A DNA stretch of 64,000 bases from Tsukamurella paurometabola (GTDB taxonomy: Bacteria > Actinomycetota > Actinomycetes > Mycobacteriales > Mycobacteriaceae): positions 310,001-374,000 of the forward strand of contig NZ_LR131273.1 of NCBI RefSeq assembly GCF_900631615.1, given 5' to 3'. Position numbers and translations under genes: made by a program. The notes under the pieces are model-generated. The model was not told the origin of the DNA, ran no database searches, and saw only the letters and a list, made by a program, of their open reading frames with translations. This document shows positions 28,050-36,340 of the stretch, in pieces (the first letter of the stretch is position 1; every line of letters begins with the position of its first letter).

Positions 28050-29365
28050 GCCACCTCGTCCAGCGCCGCCGCGAGCAGGTCCGCGTACGCGTCCGGATCC
28101 GGGACGGCGGTCCTACTGCTGGTGGCCGACACCGTCACCGTCTCGCCGAGTCCGTGCACGCCGTGGGTGAGGCCCATCGCCGGCGAGAGCGCCGGGAACC
28201 CCGCCGTGAACACCGATCTGCCGCCGAGGAGTTCCAGGTCCGCCGGGCCGCGGTGCACGCTGGAGAGGACCGTCGCGCCCGCCATCGTCTCCGGAACGAC
28301 GGTCGGGTCGAAGGAGCGCACGCCGAGCACCGTCAGGGCCGACGGTGCCGCATCCTCCGCCGCGCCCACGATGCGCCACAGGGGACTCGCCGCGCGCTCG
28401 CGCGCCGCGGAGAGCGCCGCGGCGATGAGGCCGGCGCGCTCCGCCGTGGGCGCGCCCGGGTACAGCGGCACGGAGACGTTGCCGAACGCGTTGCGCTCGC
28501 CGTGCCGTCGTTCGCGCGCCACCATCACCTCGGCGGACAGTTCCGCCGGCACCGCGCCGCCGCGCGACCGGAGGTACCGCTCCACCGCGAGCGAGATCGC
28601 CGCCAGCGCGGTCACGGTGACGGTGCGCTCGGCGCGTAGGAGTCCGGTGTCGCGCACCAGCATCCGCACGTCCCGGGTCGTGTCGGGCGGGGCGTTGAGG
28701 AGGGTGCGCGGGCAGCCTGGGGCCGCGGGCGGCAATGCGCCGTCGCGCGTGCGCCTGTCGATGGCGGCCCGCGCCCGCGGGGCGAGCGCGCCGAGCGCCA
28801 CCGTCCGCCCCAGCGCGACGGGAAGTCCCAGCACGCCGCGCACGGCACGCAGGGGGCCGGGCAGCGGCCGGAAGACGGGCGCCTCCACCGGGTCCCCGGG
28901 ACCGAACAGCGCGCGGGCGATCTCGGCGGACCGCCTCCCGTCCGCGAGGGCGTGTGCGATCTGGAGGACGACGACCGTCGCCGGGCCGGTGCACCGCGGC
29001 GCGCCCGCCACATGCGGGAAGACGTGCAGCCGCCAGGGCGCGACGGTCGCGTCCACCTGCCGCGCGAACAGCCGGGCGACCGCGGCGGGCACCGCGTCCC
29101 AGGTGCGCGCGACGCCCTCCCGGACGTCGGCCACCGCGCTCGGCGCCCACGCCGGATGCTCGAGATCGCCGGGAGCGGGGGCGATCCGCAGCCGCAGGTC
29201 CGTCACGGAGGGCACGCGCGCCAGGACGGCGTCGGCCACCCGAGCGGCCGACGGTGCCGGTCCCGCGCCGTGGTCGAAGCAGTACAGGAGGAACTGGTCG
29301 CTCGGGATCACCGCGGACGCCCAGTAGGTGCGAGCGTCGCGCGGGGAGAGCAACCCGTCGGTCAC
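28037..29365 (-). CDS. WS/DGAT-like acyltransferase (condensation fold)
   Basis: A 442-residue protein similar to wax-ester synthase/diacylglycerol acyltransferases that make storage lipids in mycolata. The catalytic HHxxxDG motif appears as AHALADG: the catalytic second His and the DG are kept, the first His is Ala. The C-terminal DUF1298-like region is present (FGNVSVPLYPG, then GATVLSSVHRGP...). GTG 29365-29363 overlaps the ROK stop as GTGA, so it is the last gene of a glgP-ROK-acyltransferase operon. Substrate specificity is open because the protein is divergent. Confidence 0.8.
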   Translation of the reverse strand: MTDGLLSPRDARTYWASAVIPSDQFLLYCFDHGAGPAPSAARVADAVLARVPSVTDLRLRIAPAPGDLEHPAWAPSAVADVREGVARTWDAVPAAVARLFARQVDATVAPWRLHVFPHVAGAPRCTGPATVVVLQIAHALADGRRSAEIARALFGPGDPVEAPVFRPLPGPLRAVRGVLGLPVALGRTVALGALAPRARAAIDRRTRDGALPPAAPGCPRTLLNAPPDTTRDVRMLVRDTGLLRAERTVTVTALAAISLAVERYLRSRGGAVPAELSAEVMVARERRHGERNAFGNVSVPLYPGAPTAERAGLIAAALSAARERAASPLWRIVGAAEDAAPSALTVLGVRSFDPTVVPETMAGATVLSSVHRGPADLELLGGRSVFTAGFPALSPAMGLTHGVHGLGETVTVSATSSRTAVPDPDAYADLLAAALDEVAQAR

Positions 29366-30267
29366 GGCAGCAGGTCCCGCCGGTACACGAGCGCGGCCGC
29401 GCCGACGAGTGGGGCGTCACCCCCGAGGCCCGCGGGCACCACGCGCGCGCCGGCCACGTAGGGCAGCGGGTGCGCGGCGACCGCGGCCTGCACGAGGTCC
29501 ACGAAATCGTCGGCGACGCGGGTGAACCCGCCGCCGAGGACGACGACGGAGACGGGCACCAGCGCCACGGCGCTGCCGATCCCCTGGCCGACGGCGGCGG
29601 CGCACCGTCGGACCGCGGCAACGGCGATGGCGTCCCCGGCGCGGTAGGCGGCGCCGAGGTCCTCCCCCGTCTCGCCGGTGAAACCCTGCGTGCGCGCCCA
29701 CTCCACGGTGTGCGGGCCGGAGGCGACGGATTCGAGCATGGTGGTGCGGCCGAGGGATTCGCTGCCGGTGTACCCCGACAGTTCCACCTGGCCGATGTGT
29801 CCCGCGTTGCCCACCAGCGCACGGCCGCCCACGACGAAACCGCCGCCGATACCGGTGGAGACCACCATGCCGAGGGCGTCGTCGTGGCCGCGGGCGGCAC
29901 CGAGCCAGTGCTCGCCGAGGACGATCGCCACCCCGTCGCGGCGGAACTCGACGGGAAGTCCGCCGGCGGCGTCCGCGACGAGGTCCCGCAGCGGGAAGCC
30001 GTGCAACGCCTCGAGGTTGATCGGCGACGTGGTGCCGGCCGCGTCGTCGACCGGCCCTGCGGCCGCGAGGCCCACGCCCTCGACCGGCCCGTCCGCGGCG
30101 GCCAGCGCGTCGCGCACGACGCCGGCGATCGCGGCCTCGAGCCGGGCCGTCGTCGCCTCCGGTCCGGTCGGGGCGCGATGCCGCGACGCCTCGACGACGG
30201 TGCCGTCCTCCTCCACGAGCGCGGCCGCCACCTTGGTGCCGCCGAGGTCCACCGCCAGTACCGTCAT
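29362..30267 (-). CDS. ROK-family sugar kinase lacking the usual zinc-binding cysteines
   Basis: A 301-residue protein with the ATP-binding LAVDLGGTKVAAALV at the N-terminus, STGIGGGFVVGG, and GNAGHIGQVELSG containing the conserved GH of the ROK signature. The CxCGxxGCxE zinc motif that normally follows is absent: the text reads GYTGSESLGRTTMLESVASG with no Cys. A C-terminal VVVLGGGFTRVADDF phosphate-2 motif is present. ATG 30267 overlaps the glgP stop as ATGA. A glucokinase acting on glucose freed during glycogen breakdown is plausible. Confidence 0.88.
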   Translation of the reverse strand: MTVLAVDLGGTKVAAALVEEDGTVVEASRHRAPTGPEATTARLEAAIAGVVRDALAAADGPVEGVGLAAAGPVDDAAGTTSPINLEALHGFPLRDLVADAAGGLPVEFRRDGVAIVLGEHWLGAARGHDDALGMVVSTGIGGGFVVGGRALVGNAGHIGQVELSGYTGSESLGRTTMLESVASGPHTVEWARTQGFTGETGEDLGAAYRAGDAIAVAAVRRCAAAVGQGIGSAVALVPVSVVVLGGGFTRVADDFVDLVQAAVAAHPLPYVAGARVVPAGLGGDAPLVGAAALVYRRDLLP

Positions 30268-32729
30268 CGTGCGTACCGCACGAGGCCGAGTTCGGCGGGG
30301 CCGGTGAGCAACCGGTGCTGCGGGAGCACCCGCACCGCGTAGCCGAACCGGCCCACCTGCCCGGGCAGCACGGCCCGGTAGCGCTCCCCGTCGAAGTGCA
30401 GGCGGACGGCGCGGCCGTCCACGATCTCCCCGGCCTCGTCGACACCGCCGATCACCGCCTCGACGCGGACGTCGCCGTCCTCCAGCGCGCCCAGTGCGAT
30501 GTCGGCGGCGATCTCCACGCCCTCGGGCAGCACGGCGGCGGCGGTCTCGCCGACGCGCACCCCGTCCCACCCGGAGCGGACCTTCTCGATGTACTCGACG
30601 AGTTCGCCGATGGCGGGCCGGGTCGAGCGGGCGGACCGTGCGGCGGGGCGGTAGTACTGGGTGGCGTACTCGCGGACCATCCGGTCGGCGGAGACCTCCG
30701 GCGCGGTGGACGAGAGGGTGTGCCGTACCTTCGCGAGCCAGCGCGGGGGCGCGTCGTCGGTGTCGCGGCGGTCGTAGAAGGCGGGCACCACGTCGTGCTC
30801 GAGCAGGTCGTAGAGGGCGTCGGCCTCGATGTCGTCGCGGCGGCCCGGGTCCACGCCCACGGCGGACGGGATGGCCCAGCCGTTGTTCCCGTCGTAGAGC
30901 TCGTCCCACCACCCGTCGAGCACGGAGAGGTTGAGGCCGCCGTTCATCGCGCTCTTCATGCCCGACGTGCCGCAGGCCTCCAGGGGGCGCAGCGGGTTGT
31001 TCAGCCACACGTCGCAGCCGTGGTACAGGTACCCGGCCATCCCGATGGAGTAGTTGGGCAGGAAGGCGATCCGGTGTCGCAGCGTACGGTCGTCGGTGAA
31101 GTGCAGCAGCTGCTGCAGCAGGCGCTTGCCCTCGTCGTCGTGCGGGTGGCTCTTGCCGGCGATGACCACCTGGACGGGGCGGTCGGGGTCCAACAGCAGC
31201 GCCCGCAGGCGCTCGGGGTCGCGCAGCATCAGGGTGAGCCGCTTGTAGGTGGAGACGCGGCGGGCGAAGCCGATGGTGAGGACCTCGGGGTCGAACATCC
31301 GGTCCGTCCAGCCGAGTTCGGCGTCGACGGCGCCGCGCTCGCGCCACGCCGCGCGGGTCCGGGTGCGCACCTCGTCGACGAGGCGGTGCCGCAGCACGGT
31401 GCGCAGGCGCCACAGGGCGTCGTCGGGCATGGAGAGGGGGTCGGTCGCGCGTTCGGCGACGAGGCGGTCGGCCCACGTGCCGTGGTGCACGCCGTTGGTG
31501 ACCGAGCCGATGGGGACCTCGGCGGGCTCGAAGCCCGGCCACAGCCCGGCGAACATCTCCCGGCTCACGGCCCCGTGCAGTTTCGAGACGCCGTTCGCGC
31601 GCTGGGCGAGCCGGAATCCCATGTGGGCCATGTTGAAGACACCGGGGTCGGCCTCGGCGCCGAGCGCGATGACCTCGTCCAGCGGGACCGTGGGCAGGAG
31701 CGAGCACATCTGGCCGCCGTCGCCGAAGTAGCGGCGCACGAGGTCCACCGGGAACCGGTCGATGCCCGCGGGCACCGGGGTGTGGGTGGTGAAGACGGTG
31801 GCGGTTCGGGCCAGCGTCTTCGCCTCGGCGTAGGTCAGCTCCTCGGTGGCCATGAGTTCGCGGATCCGCTCGAGGCCGAGGAAGCCGGCGTGGCCCTCGT
31901 TCGCGTGGAAGACCTCGACGCCGGGATGGCCGGTGAGGTCGCAGAACGCGCGAGCTGCGCGGACGCCGCCGATGCCGAGCAGGATCTCCTGGCGCAGTCG
32001 GTGTTCCGCGTCGCCGCCGTACAGGCGGTCGGTGACGCCGCGCAGGTCGGGATCGTTGTTCTCGATGTCGGTGTCCATGAGCAGCAGCGGGATCCGGCCG
32101 ACATCGGCCCGCCACACGGCGGCGCTGAGCACCCGACCTTCGAGTGGCACCGAGACCACCAGCTGCTGGCCGCCGGAGAGCGTCACGGGCCGCAGCGGCA
32201 GCTGCCCCGGGTCCAGTTCGGGGTAGGCCTCGAGTTGCCAGCCGTCGGCGGAGAGGGACTGCTGGAAGTAGCCGTGCCGGTACAGCAGCCCGAGCGCGAT
32301 CAGCGGGAGCCCCAGGTCCGAGGCGGCCTTGAGGTGGTCGCCGGCGAGCACGCCGAGGCCGCCGGAGTAGTTCGGCAGCGTCTGGCTCACGCCGAACTCC
32401 ATCGAGAAGTACGCGATCCCCTTCGCGCCGTCCTTGAGCTCGTCGGCCCAGGCGGGGCGCGTGAGGTAGTCGTTCAGGTCCGCGTGGAGTGCGCGGACCA
32501 GCGCGGCGAACTCGGGGTCGGAGCCCAGCGCAGCGACCCGGTCCTGATCCGCGCCGCGGAGCGCCGCGAGCGGGTCGCGGGTGGCCGCCCACACCTCGGG
32601 CGCGACGGTGGAGAACAGGTCCTGGGTGGGTCCGTGCCACACCCAGCGCAGGTTGCGCGCGAGGTCGGCGAGCGGCGCGAGCGACTCGGGGTAGGCGGGC
32701 TCGACGGTGAAGGTTCCTTCTGCGTGCAC
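30264..32729 (-). CDS. glgP: Alpha-glucan phosphorylase GlgP
   Basis: PLP-dependent phosphorylase of 821 residues that releases glucose 1-phosphate from glycogen or other alpha-glucans (GT35). The N-terminal DUF3417 domain (LARNLRWVWHGPTQDLF) and IAYFSMEFGVSQTLPNYSGGLGVLAGDHLKAASDLG mark the GlgP subgroup of Rv1328; the PLP lysine lies in CGTSGMKSAMNGGLNLSVLDGWWDE. GTG start; TAGGGT ends 8 bases upstream, so translation may be leaderless. First gene of the operon with the ROK kinase and WS/DGAT-like acyltransferase. Confidence 0.96.
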   Translation of the reverse strand: MHAEGTFTVEPAYPESLAPLADLARNLRWVWHGPTQDLFSTVAPEVWAATRDPLAALRGADQDRVAALGSDPEFAALVRALHADLNDYLTRPAWADELKDGAKGIAYFSMEFGVSQTLPNYSGGLGVLAGDHLKAASDLGLPLIALGLLYRHGYFQQSLSADGWQLEAYPELDPGQLPLRPVTLSGGQQLVVSVPLEGRVLSAAVWRADVGRIPLLLMDTDIENNDPDLRGVTDRLYGGDAEHRLRQEILLGIGGVRAARAFCDLTGHPGVEVFHANEGHAGFLGLERIRELMATEELTYAEAKTLARTATVFTTHTPVPAGIDRFPVDLVRRYFGDGGQMCSLLPTVPLDEVIALGAEADPGVFNMAHMGFRLAQRANGVSKLHGAVSREMFAGLWPGFEPAEVPIGSVTNGVHHGTWADRLVAERATDPLSMPDDALWRLRTVLRHRLVDEVRTRTRAAWRERGAVDAELGWTDRMFDPEVLTIGFARRVSTYKRLTLMLRDPERLRALLLDPDRPVQVVIAGKSHPHDDEGKRLLQQLLHFTDDRTLRHRIAFLPNYSIGMAGYLYHGCDVWLNNPLRPLEACGTSGMKSAMNGGLNLSVLDGWWDELYDGNNGWAIPSAVGVDPGRRDDIEADALYDLLEHDVVPAFYDRRDTDDAPPRWLAKVRHTLSSTAPEVSADRMVREYATQYYRPAARSARSTRPAIGELVEYIEKVRSGWDGVRVGETAAAVLPEGVEIAADIALGALEDGDVRVEAVIGGVDEAGEIVDGRAVRLHFDGERYRAVLPGQVGRFGYAVRVLPQHRLLTGPAELGLVRYAR

Positions 32730-32779
32730 GCCTACCGACCCTATTGGTTGCCCGCGCCGCCCGCGACGTTACCGGCGGG

Positions 32780-34531
32780 TCACGTGGCCTGCGCCGCGCC
32801 GATCACGGCGGCGGCGGTCGCGGCCAGCACGGAGCGATCGCGGCCCATGCTCCAGCGCACCTCGCCGCCGCGGCGGTACTCCAGCAGCGTCAGGGCCTCC
32901 GCGTCGTCGCCGCGGCCGAGCGCCGTCTGGTGCAGCGCGAGGACGTCGAGCTTCGCGTCGTGCTCGGCCAGCGCCGCGACGAGCGCCTCGACGGGGCCGG
33001 CACCGTCCACCACGGTGCGGTGCGGCGCGCCGTCGACGCGCAGTCCCACGGTCACGCGGCTGCCGTCAGCGGTCTCCTCGACGACGCAGTCGGCGAGCTC
33101 GAACCGGCCGGCTCCGGCCCGGTAGGCCCGCTCGAAGACCGCCCACAGCGCCGCGGTGTCCATCTCCGCGCCGTGCTCGTCGGCGTGCGCCTGGACGTGG
33201 CGCGCGAAGTCGATCTGCAGGCGCCGCGGCAGTTCCAGTCCCAGGTCGCGCTCCAGCAGGTAGGCCATGCCGCCCTTGCCGGACTGGGAGTTGACCCGGA
33301 TGACGGCGTCGTAGGTCCGGCCGATGTCGGCGGGGTCCACGGGCAGGTACGGCACGCGCCATTCGATCTCGCGCTCGGCGCGCCCCTCGGCCGCGGCGCG
33401 GGCGCGGTGTTCGGCGAAGCCCTTCTTGATCGCGTCCTGGTGGGTGCCGCTGAAGGCCGTGTGCACGAGATCGCCGACGTACGGGTGCCGATCGTGCACG
33501 GCGATCCCGTTGCACGCCTCGACGGTTCGCCGCACCTCATCGATGTCGGAGAAGTCCACCATCGGGTCGATGCCCTGCGCGAACATGTTCAGGGCCAATG
33601 TCGCCAGGTCCACGTTGCCGGTGCGCTCGCCGTTGCCGAACAGGCAGCCCTCCACGCGCTGCGCGCCGGCGAGCACGGCCAGTTCCGCGCACGCGATGCC
33701 GGTCCCGCGGTCGTTGTGCGGGTGCACCGAGAGGATCACGGCCTCGCGCCGGGCGAGGTTGCGGTGCATGTACTCGATCTGGTCGGCGTAGACGTTCGGG
33801 GTCGCCACCTCGACGGTGGCGGGGAGATTGAGGATCACCGGTCGCTCGACGGTCGCGTCCCACAGCGTGGTCATCGCGTCACACACCTCGAGCACGTACT
33901 CCGGCTCGGTCAGGTTGAACACCTCCGGGGAGAACTCGAAGCGCACGCCGTCGAGGTCGCCCGCGGCGGCCAGCAGATCGCGGCCGCCGTCGAGGATCAG
34001 CGACCTCAGCTCGTCCCGGCCCCGGCCCAGCACCACGTCGCGCCAGGTGGGCGCGGTCGCGGTGTACATGTGGATCACCACCTCGTTGCGGATCCCGCGG
34101 ACGGATTCGACGGTTCGCTCGATGAGGTCCCGGCGCGCGGGCGTGAACACGACGACGGTCACGTCCTCGGGGGCGAGATCGGTCTCCGCGATCAGGCGGA
34201 CGAAGTCGTAATCGGTCTGCGAGGCGGACGGGTAGCCGACCTCGATCTCCTTGTAGCCCATGGCCGCCATGAGTTCGAAGAAGCGGCGCTTGCGCGCCGG
34301 GTCCATGGGTTCGGGCAGAGCCTGGTTGCCGTCGCGCAGGTCGACGGGCACCCACAACGGTGCTGCGGTCAGGCGCCGCGTGGGCCAGGTGCGGTCGGTG
34401 AGGGGGACGTCGACGCGCGCGTGGACGTCGCGGTATCGGTGATGCGGCATCTGCGAGCCGCGCTGCCGGTTCCATGCCGGCGCGGCGGCGGGCACGGGTC
34501 CATGGGGCGTGTCGATCGTGGGGAAGGGCAT
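32780..34531 (-). CDS. leuA: 2-isopropylmalate synthase LeuA
   Basis: First committed enzyme of leucine synthesis, condensing 2-ketoisovalerate with acetyl-CoA. 583 residues of the LeuA2/mycobacterial type: [13 protein letters not shown] (catalytic Arg-Asp), [15 protein letters not shown] (metal-binding HxH region), [33 protein letters not shown], and a C-terminal regulatory LeuA dimer domain for leucine feedback. ATG 34531 has AAGGA about 7 bases ahead. A leucine leader peptide and competing hairpins lie immediately upstream (34532-34649). Confidence 0.97.
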   Translation of the reverse strand: MPFPTIDTPHGPVPAAAPAWNRQRGSQMPHHRYRDVHARVDVPLTDRTWPTRRLTAAPLWVPVDLRDGNQALPEPMDPARKRRFFELMAAMGYKEIEVGYPSASQTDYDFVRLIAETDLAPEDVTVVVFTPARRDLIERTVESVRGIRNEVVIHMYTATAPTWRDVVLGRGRDELRSLILDGGRDLLAAAGDLDGVRFEFSPEVFNLTEPEYVLEVCDAMTTLWDATVERPVILNLPATVEVATPNVYADQIEYMHRNLARREAVILSVHPHNDRGTGIACAELAVLAGAQRVEGCLFGNGERTGNVDLATLALNMFAQGIDPMVDFSDIDEVRRTVEACNGIAVHDRHPYVGDLVHTAFSGTHQDAIKKGFAEHRARAAAEGRAEREIEWRVPYLPVDPADIGRTYDAVIRVNSQSGKGGMAYLLERDLGLELPRRLQIDFARHVQAHADEHGAEMDTAALWAVFERAYRAGAGRFELADCVVEETADGSRVTVGLRVDGAPHRTVVDGAGPVEALVAALAEHDAKLDVLALHQTALGRGDDAEALTLLEYRRGGEVRWSMGRDRSVLAATAAAVIGAAQAT

Positions 34532-34614
34532 GACGTTTCCTTGGTCGGGTCCGGGAGGGCCGGCGCGGATTCCCCACGGCGGGAGGCCGGCCCGAGAATC
34601 AGGCCCCGCCGTGG
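34532..34614 (-). promoter_or_regulatory. leuA attenuator: mutually exclusive hairpins
   Basis: Two perfect helices compete. Helix A pairs CCACGGCGGG (34614-34605, codons 12-15 of the leader peptide) with CCCGCCGTGG (34583-34574). Helix B pairs GGGCCGGC (34593-34586) with GCCGGCCC (34564-34557). Helix A's right arm lies in the loop of B, so both cannot form in a simple fold. A ribosome stalled at the first Leu codons leaves A free to form and blocks B; a ribosome at the stop codon covers A and lets B form near the leuA ribosome site. No U-tract follows B, so premature termination versus initiation control is open. Confidence 0.75.
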
Positions 34615-34649
34615 CGCGGAAGGAGAAGGAGGTGGCCGTGCTGCGTCAT
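34599..34649 (-). CDS. leuL: leuA leader peptide [16 protein letters not shown]
   Basis: A 16-codon ORF directly upstream of leuA containing four consecutive leucine codons (CTC CTT CTC CTT at codons 7-10). It ends 67 bases before leuA and its 3' half forms one arm of the attenuator helix. Leucine-rich leader peptides before leuA are established in actinobacteria. TAGGGT ends 7 bases before the ATG, so the peptide probably starts at the mRNA 5' end. Confidence 0.85.
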   Translation of the reverse strand: MTQHGHLLLLPRHGGA

Positions 34650-34656
34650 GGGGACG

Positions 34657-34662
34657 ACCCTA
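34657..34662 (-). promoter_or_regulatory. -10 hexamer TAGGGT of the leuL-leuA transcript
   Basis: TAGGGT on the minus strand with 7 bases to the leader-peptide ATG. Confidence 0.5.
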
Positions 34663-34671
34663 GCACAACTC

Positions 34672-34686
34672 CTCAGACAAGCTGAG
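34672..34686. promoter_or_regulatory. Inverted repeat CTCAG-N5-CTGAG in the leuA/gntR spacer
   Basis: A 5-bp inverted repeat centred between the two divergent -10 hexamers. Its position suits an operator for the adjacent GntR regulator acting on itself and possibly on leuA. Confidence 0.4.
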
Positions 34687-34689
34687 AAG

Positions 34690-34695
34690 TATCCT
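34690..34695 (+). promoter_or_regulatory. -10 hexamer TATCCT of the gntR gene
   Basis: TATCCT ends 6 bases before ATG 34702, predicting a leaderless transcript. Confidence 0.5.
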
Positions 34696-34701
34696 CGACG
34701 C

Positions 34702-35379
34702 ATGCCCCCGCTCCGCCGTACCTCCCTCGCCGACCAGGCGGCCGACGCACTGCTCGCCCGCCTCCGGTCCGGCGAGTGGGACGTGGGCGACAGGCTGCCC
34801 GGCGAGACGACCCTGGCCCCGCAGCTCGGCGTGGGGCGGTCGACGGTGCGCGAGGCGATCCGCCGGCTCGCGGGCATCGGCGTGCTCGCCACGCGGCAGG
34901 GTTCCGGGGTGTTCGTGACCAGGCTCGACGCGCCGTCCGGCCTGGACGTGCTGCTCGACGGTGCCGCCATCGACGCGGTGATCGAGGCGCGGATCGCGGT
35001 CGAGGTGGAGGCCGCGGCGCTCGCGGCGCGGCGGCGGACGGAGGAGGACCTGGTCACGGTCCGCGCCGCGCTCGCCATCCGGGCCGCGCACCGCACCGAT
35101 CTCGTCCGCCACGTCGAGACCGACACGGACTTCCACCGCGCGGTGATCGCGGCCGCCCACAACCCCGTCCTCTTGGAGATGTTCGACGGCATCGCCGCCC
35201 ACCTGCGCCGGGCGATGATCGACATGCTGCGCACCCGCGTCGGGGACTTCGGCGGCGAGGACGACCAGCACTCGCACGACGCGCTGCTCGCCGCGATCGA
35301 GCGCCGCGACCCCGAGGAGGCTGCGCGGCTGAGCCGGGAACACCTGTCGGGCATGCTCTCCGGGCGGGACGAGCGCTGA
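34702..35379 (+). CDS. GntR-family regulator, FadR subfamily
   Basis: A 225-residue repressor. Winged helix at the N-terminus (LADQAADALLARLRSGEWDVGDRLPGETTLAPQLGVGRSTVREAIRRLAGIGVLATRQGSGVFV) and an FCD effector domain with the metal/carboxylate ligands in DTDFHRAVIAAAHNP and HSHDALLAAIERRD. ATG 34702 (MPPLRRTS) suits the leaderless -10 better than the in-frame ATG 34648. Divergent from leuL-leuA across 52 bases. Effector is likely a small carboxylic acid; target not proven. Confidence 0.9.
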   Translation: MPPLRRTSLADQAADALLARLRSGEWDVGDRLPGETTLAPQLGVGRSTVREAIRRLAGIGVLATRQGSGVFVTRLDAPSGLDVLLDGAAIDAVIEARIAVEVEAAALAARRRTEEDLVTVRAALAIRAAHRTDLVRHVETDTDFHRAVIAAAHNPVLLEMFDGIAAHLRRAMIDMLRTRVGDFGGEDDQHSHDALLAAIERRDPEEAARLSREHLSGMLSGRDER

Positions 35380-35394
35380 GCCGACCCGCCCCGT

Positions 35395-36228
35395 TCAGGC
35401 GTCGCGGTGCTCCGGCGGGACGATCCGCGTGAGCCGCTCCCGGGTCTCCTCGTCGCGCGGGAGGTAGGTCAGCATCCGTAGCGTGGGCCGGTCGCGCAGG
35501 TTGAAGGTGCTCACCTGCAGGCGCAGCTCCCCCACCCGAGGATTACGGATCGTCTTCTCCCAGTCGGCGGCGTCCAACACCAGGCCCGCGTTCCACAGCT
35601 GCGCGAACAGCGGCGAGGCCGCCTGGAGGCGGCGGAGCAGCGGCTCCCACGCCGGGTCGGCGTGGCTACCCGCGTACAGCGCCCGCGTCCGCGCCACGAC
35701 GGCCTCGAGTTCCTGCCGGTCGGAGGCGTACGCGCCGAGCCAGAGCTCGTCGGTGAAGTCGAGCCACAGGCAGTTGCGGTGCTCGGGCGGGAACTCCTCG
35801 ACATCGGTGATGAGGAACCGGAATGCGCGGTTGTACAGGACCATGTCGCCACGGGTGTTGAGCACGGCGGCCGGGTTGGGCAGGAGGGCGTCGAGCACCG
35901 GCTGGACGGTGGCGGCCGCACCCGACTGCTCGGCCGGCGGCCCCGGCGGATGGCCCGCCAAGCGCAGGACGTGGTCCCGCTCCCCCGGGTCGAGCAGGAG
36001 TGCGTCGGCGACGGCGCAGAGCACCTCAGGACTGGGGTTGACATCGCGGCCCTGCTCGACCCACGTGTACCAGGTGGCGCCGACGTGGGCGCGCGCCGCG
36101 ACCTCCTCCCGGCGCAGCCCGGGCGTCCTCCGGCGCCCACCGGCCGGCAGGCCCACCTGTTCCGGGGTCACCTGCTCGCGGCGGGTGCGCAGGAACCGCG
36201 CCAGCTCGGCGTTGTTGCGGGTACCCAT
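35395..36228 (-). CDS. XRE-type regulator with MmyB-like ligand domain
   Basis: A 277-residue protein: HTH_31/XRE domain in the first 85 residues (ARFLRTRREQVTPEQVGLPAGGRRRTPGLRREEVAARAHVGATWYTWVEQGRD), then the MmyB-like PAS-type domain (AAVLNTRGDMVLYNRAFRFLI ... WLDFTD). This architecture is common in actinobacteria beside transporter and oxidoreductase genes; MmyB-like domains may bind fatty acids. ATG 36228 (MGTRNNAELA) is chosen. It is divergent from the DHA2 transporter, its likely target. Confidence 0.9.
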   Translation of the reverse strand: MGTRNNAELARFLRTRREQVTPEQVGLPAGGRRRTPGLRREEVAARAHVGATWYTWVEQGRDVNPSPEVLCAVADALLLDPGERDHVLRLAGHPPGPPAEQSGAAATVQPVLDALLPNPAAVLNTRGDMVLYNRAFRFLITDVEEFPPEHRNCLWLDFTDELWLGAYASDRQELEAVVARTRALYAGSHADPAWEPLLRRLQAASPLFAQLWNAGLVLDAADWEKTIRNPRVGELRLQVSTFNLRDRPTLRMLTYLPRDEETRERLTRIVPPEHRDA

Positions 36229-36340
36229 GCTCCGAGTATCCCCCGGCCCCGCCCCGCGACCGCGCGAGCAGCCCGGTGGTGTCACTACTAGGATCCGGAC
36301 CATCTGGATACCCGGATGAACGCCGGGCACCGTCGGGGCC

